DNA of 64,000 nt from Calliopsis andreniformis (lineage: Eukaryota > Arthropoda > Insecta > Hymenoptera > Andrenidae): positions 124,001 through 188,000 of the forward strand of contig NW_027480597.1 of the NCBI RefSeq assembly GCF_051401765.1. The letters are read 5' to 3'. The notes under the pieces are model-generated. The model searched no databases. It saw nothing but the letters and a program-made list of their open reading frames with translations, and was not told the origin of the DNA. A program made the translations under genes and the position numbers. How positions within the stretch are numbered: position 1 is the first letter of the stretch; the number at the start of each line of letters is the position of its first letter. Below are positions 62,619-64,000 of the stretch, one piece after another.

Positions 62619-64000
62619 GTTTTGGATACTATGGCCATGGCTATGGCGGCTATGGCTATTTCTATGACTGCTATGGCTATGGTTATGTCTATGGCCCCTA
62701 AGGCTATGGCTATGTCTACGGCTGCTGTGGCTCTGTCTCTGGCTGCTATGGCTATGGCTATGGCTGCTATGGCTATGGCTATGGCTGCTGTGGCTGTGGT
62801 TATGTCTGCTATGGCTATGGCTATGGCTGCTATGGTTATGGCTATGGCTGCTATGGCTGTGGCTATGGCTATGGCTGCTTTGTCTATGGCTATGGCCATG
62901 ACTGCTATGGCTATGGCTATGGCTGCTATGGGTTTGGCTATGGCTATGGCTGCTATGGCTATGGCTATGTCTGCTATGGCTATGGCTATGGCTATGGCTG
63001 CTATGGCTATGTCTATGGCTATAACTGCTATGGCTATGGCTATGGCTGCTATGGCTATGGCTATGGCTGCTATGGCTGTGGTTATGGCTGCTATGGCTAT
63101 TGCTATGGCTGCTATGCCTATGGCTATGGCTGCTATGGCTATGGCTATGGCTATGGCTGCTATGGCTATGGCTATGGCTATGACTGCTATGGCTATGTCT
63201 ATGGCTGCTATGGGTATGGCTATGCCTATGGCAGCTATGGCTATCGCTATGGCTGCTATGGCTGTGGCTATGTCTGCTATGGCTATGGCTATGGCTGCTA
63301 TGGCTATGGCTATGGCTGCTATGGCTATGGCTATGGCCATGTCTGCTATGGCTATGGCTATGGCTATGACTGCTATGGCTATGGCTATGGCTATGACTGC
63401 TATGGCTATGGCTATGGCCGCTATGGATATGGCTATGGCTATGGCTGCTATGGCTACGGCTTTGGCTACTATGGCTATCGCTATGGCTGCTATGGCTATG
63501 GCAATGGCTGCTATGGCTATGGTTATGGCTATGAATGCTAAGGCTATGGCTATGTCTACGGCTGCTGTGGCTCTGGCTCCGGCTGCTATGGGTATGCCTA
63601 TGGCTGCTATGGCTATCGCTATGGCTGCTATGGCTGCTATGGCTATGGCTATGGCTGCTACGGCTATGGCTATGGCTGCTATGGCTATGGCTATGGCTAT
63701 GGCTATGGCTGCTATGGCTATGTCTATGTCTATGGCTATGGCTGCTATGGCTATGGCTGTGGCTACTATGGCCATAGCTACAGCAGCTATGGCTATGGCT
63801 ATGGCTGCTATGGCTATGGTTATGTCTATGGCTGCTAAGGATATGGCTATGTCTACGGCTGTTGCGGCTCTGGCTCTGGCTGCTATGGATATGCCTATGG
63901 CTGCTATGGCTATGGCTATGGCTGCTATGGCTGTGGTTATGGCTGCAACGGCTATGGCAATGGCTGCTATGGCTATGGCTATGGCTGCGGCTGCTATGGC
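62619..64000 (+). repeat. Right-edge segment rejoining the left-edge pattern
   Basis: From 62,619 the sequence follows the 6,92x pattern (offset 55,695): the GTTTTGGATACT cluster and the CCCCTAAGG block at 62,696. From 62,812 it follows base 1 of the window (offset 62,811). The ATGAATGCTAAGG landmark returns at 63,532 and the first 786-bp member runs to the window edge. One variant near 62,665 (TCTATGACTGC) is private. The array clearly continues to the right of the window. Confidence 0.83.

Larger units (their letters stand above)
3..63998 (+). other. Uninterrupted Ala-Met reading frame across the whole window
   Basis: Reading from base 3, codons are almost all GCT and ATG, giving Ala-Met-Ala-Met-Ala-Ala, with variants Thr (ACT), Ser (TCT), Val (GTT, GTG), Ile (ATT, ATA), Leu (TTG, CTG), Lys (AAG), Asp (GAT) and Pro (CCT). 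I checked the TAA, TAG and TGA triplets I could find, including the unusual ones at 15,962 (TAG), 24,107 (TAA), 32,678 (TAA) and 34,526 (TAA). All fall in the other two frames. The frame is open for 21,332 codons and runs off both edges. This is not evidence of a gene by itself: from GCT or ATG a stop needs at least two substitutions, so openness is expected unless a frameshift occurs. What is notable is that no frameshift occurs. No start context, promoter, splice site or non-repeat domain is visible. Treat it as a property of the array, not as a CDS. Confidence 0.75.
1..64000 (+). repeat. GGCTAT-based satellite array filling the window
   Basis: Every line of the sequence is built from the hexamer GGCTAT and the 9-mer GGCTGCTAT, with scattered single-base variants such as GTC, GAC, TAC, TGT, GGT and TTT. 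Extra TGC triplets fall about every 15, 21 or 27 bases and give a second-level rhythm. Above that lie recognisable marker blocks every few hundred bases, and above those are kilobase-scale duplicated segments. No unrelated sequence longer than a few bases interrupts the array and neither edge is reached, so the true array is longer than 64 kb. Strand composition is asymmetric (G over C, T over A on this strand). I infer a eukaryotic satellite or expanded minisatellite; the host species cannot be told. The strand is given as + only because the unit is written in that orientation; no inverted copy was seen. Confidence 0.97.

Noticed and set aside
3..63998. Calling the Ala-Met frame a giant protein-coding gene
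   Set aside because: Absence of stops is expected from the codon content, substitutions seem spread over all codon positions, and no start region, promoter or non-repeat domain is visible.
1..64000. CRISPR array
   Set aside because: Repeats are not separated by unique spacers; the intervals are the same repeat. There is no leader and no cas-like gene.
1..64000. Telomeric repeat or G-quadruplex array
   Set aside because: The unit GGCTAT is not a known telomere motif, and runs of three or more G occur only as isolated GGGTATGG or GGGG variants, so regular quadruplexes are not expected.
1..64000. Transposons, insertion sequences, tRNA or rRNA genes
   Set aside because: No non-repeat insertion, terminal inverted repeat, poly-A tract, target-site duplication or structured RNA sequence was seen. 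Every stretch reads as hexamer-derived.
1..64000. Bacterial repeat protein (for example a surface adhesin)
   Set aside because: The array has no flanking genes, no ribosome-binding sites and a hierarchical satellite structure far larger than any known bacterial repeat gene pattern, and the Gly-Tyr frame is full of TAA.

Overview
The whole 64 kb window is one uninterrupted tandem-repeat (satellite) array. I see no non-repetitive DNA, no recognisable conventional gene, no RNA gene and no transposon. The primary unit is the hexamer GGCTAT, strung in runs of about 1-4 and punctuated by an extra TGC triplet (GGCTGCTAT). This gives a mid-level rhythm of 15, 21 or 27 bp. On the given strand the DNA is G/T-rich, with G>C and T>A, and CpG occurs only in a few variant units (TACGG, ATCGC, GCGGC). 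A kilobase-scale array with nested higher-order repeats points to a eukaryotic nuclear genome. The species cannot be assigned. Frame 2 reads as Gly-Tyr-Gly-Tyr-Gly-Cys-Tyr, which resembles the high-glycine-tyrosine keratin-associated proteins of mammals (KAP6/19/20/21 type) and other Gly/Tyr-rich structural proteins. A coding-sequence origin is therefore possible but unproven.

Every indel, duplication offset and junction I could measure is a multiple of three. The same codon phase therefore holds from base 1 to base 64,000. Read from base 3 (Ala-Met-Ala-Met-Ala-Ala) I find no stop codon in 21,332 codons. The Gly-Tyr-Cys frame (from base 2) is cut every few hundred bases by TAA inside a recurring marker block. 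The Trp-Leu frame (from base 1) is cut by TGA and TAG variants. Two of the three reverse-strand frames also appear open.

Layout. 1-8284: a ~7.7 kb unit with an internal 786-bp tandem pair. 8285-11,144: a rearranged, mosaic second copy of that unit. 11,145-15,920: a block later copied rightward. 15,012-20,405: a 2,697-bp tandem duplication. 20,406-24,621: source material for the right third of the window. 24,622-32,378: a near-identical copy of 490-8230 at offset 24,132. 32,379-33,113: a patchwork bridge. 33,114-37,889: a copy of 11,145-15,920 at offset 21,969. Then come successive overlapping tandem duplications of 4,425 bp (junction 37,890), 4,470 bp (43,261), 4,407 bp (~50,620) and 5,343 bp (~56,093). 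61,436-62,618 continues as a copy of 23,468-24,650. 62,619-64,000 joins back to the sequence found at the start of the window (base 62,812 corresponds to base 1).

The array is thus a record of recent unequal exchange, with shared and private point variants that allow the order of some duplications to be inferred. There is no visible gene network. The interest lies in the array architecture, its codon-sized phase locking and its possible coding ancestry.
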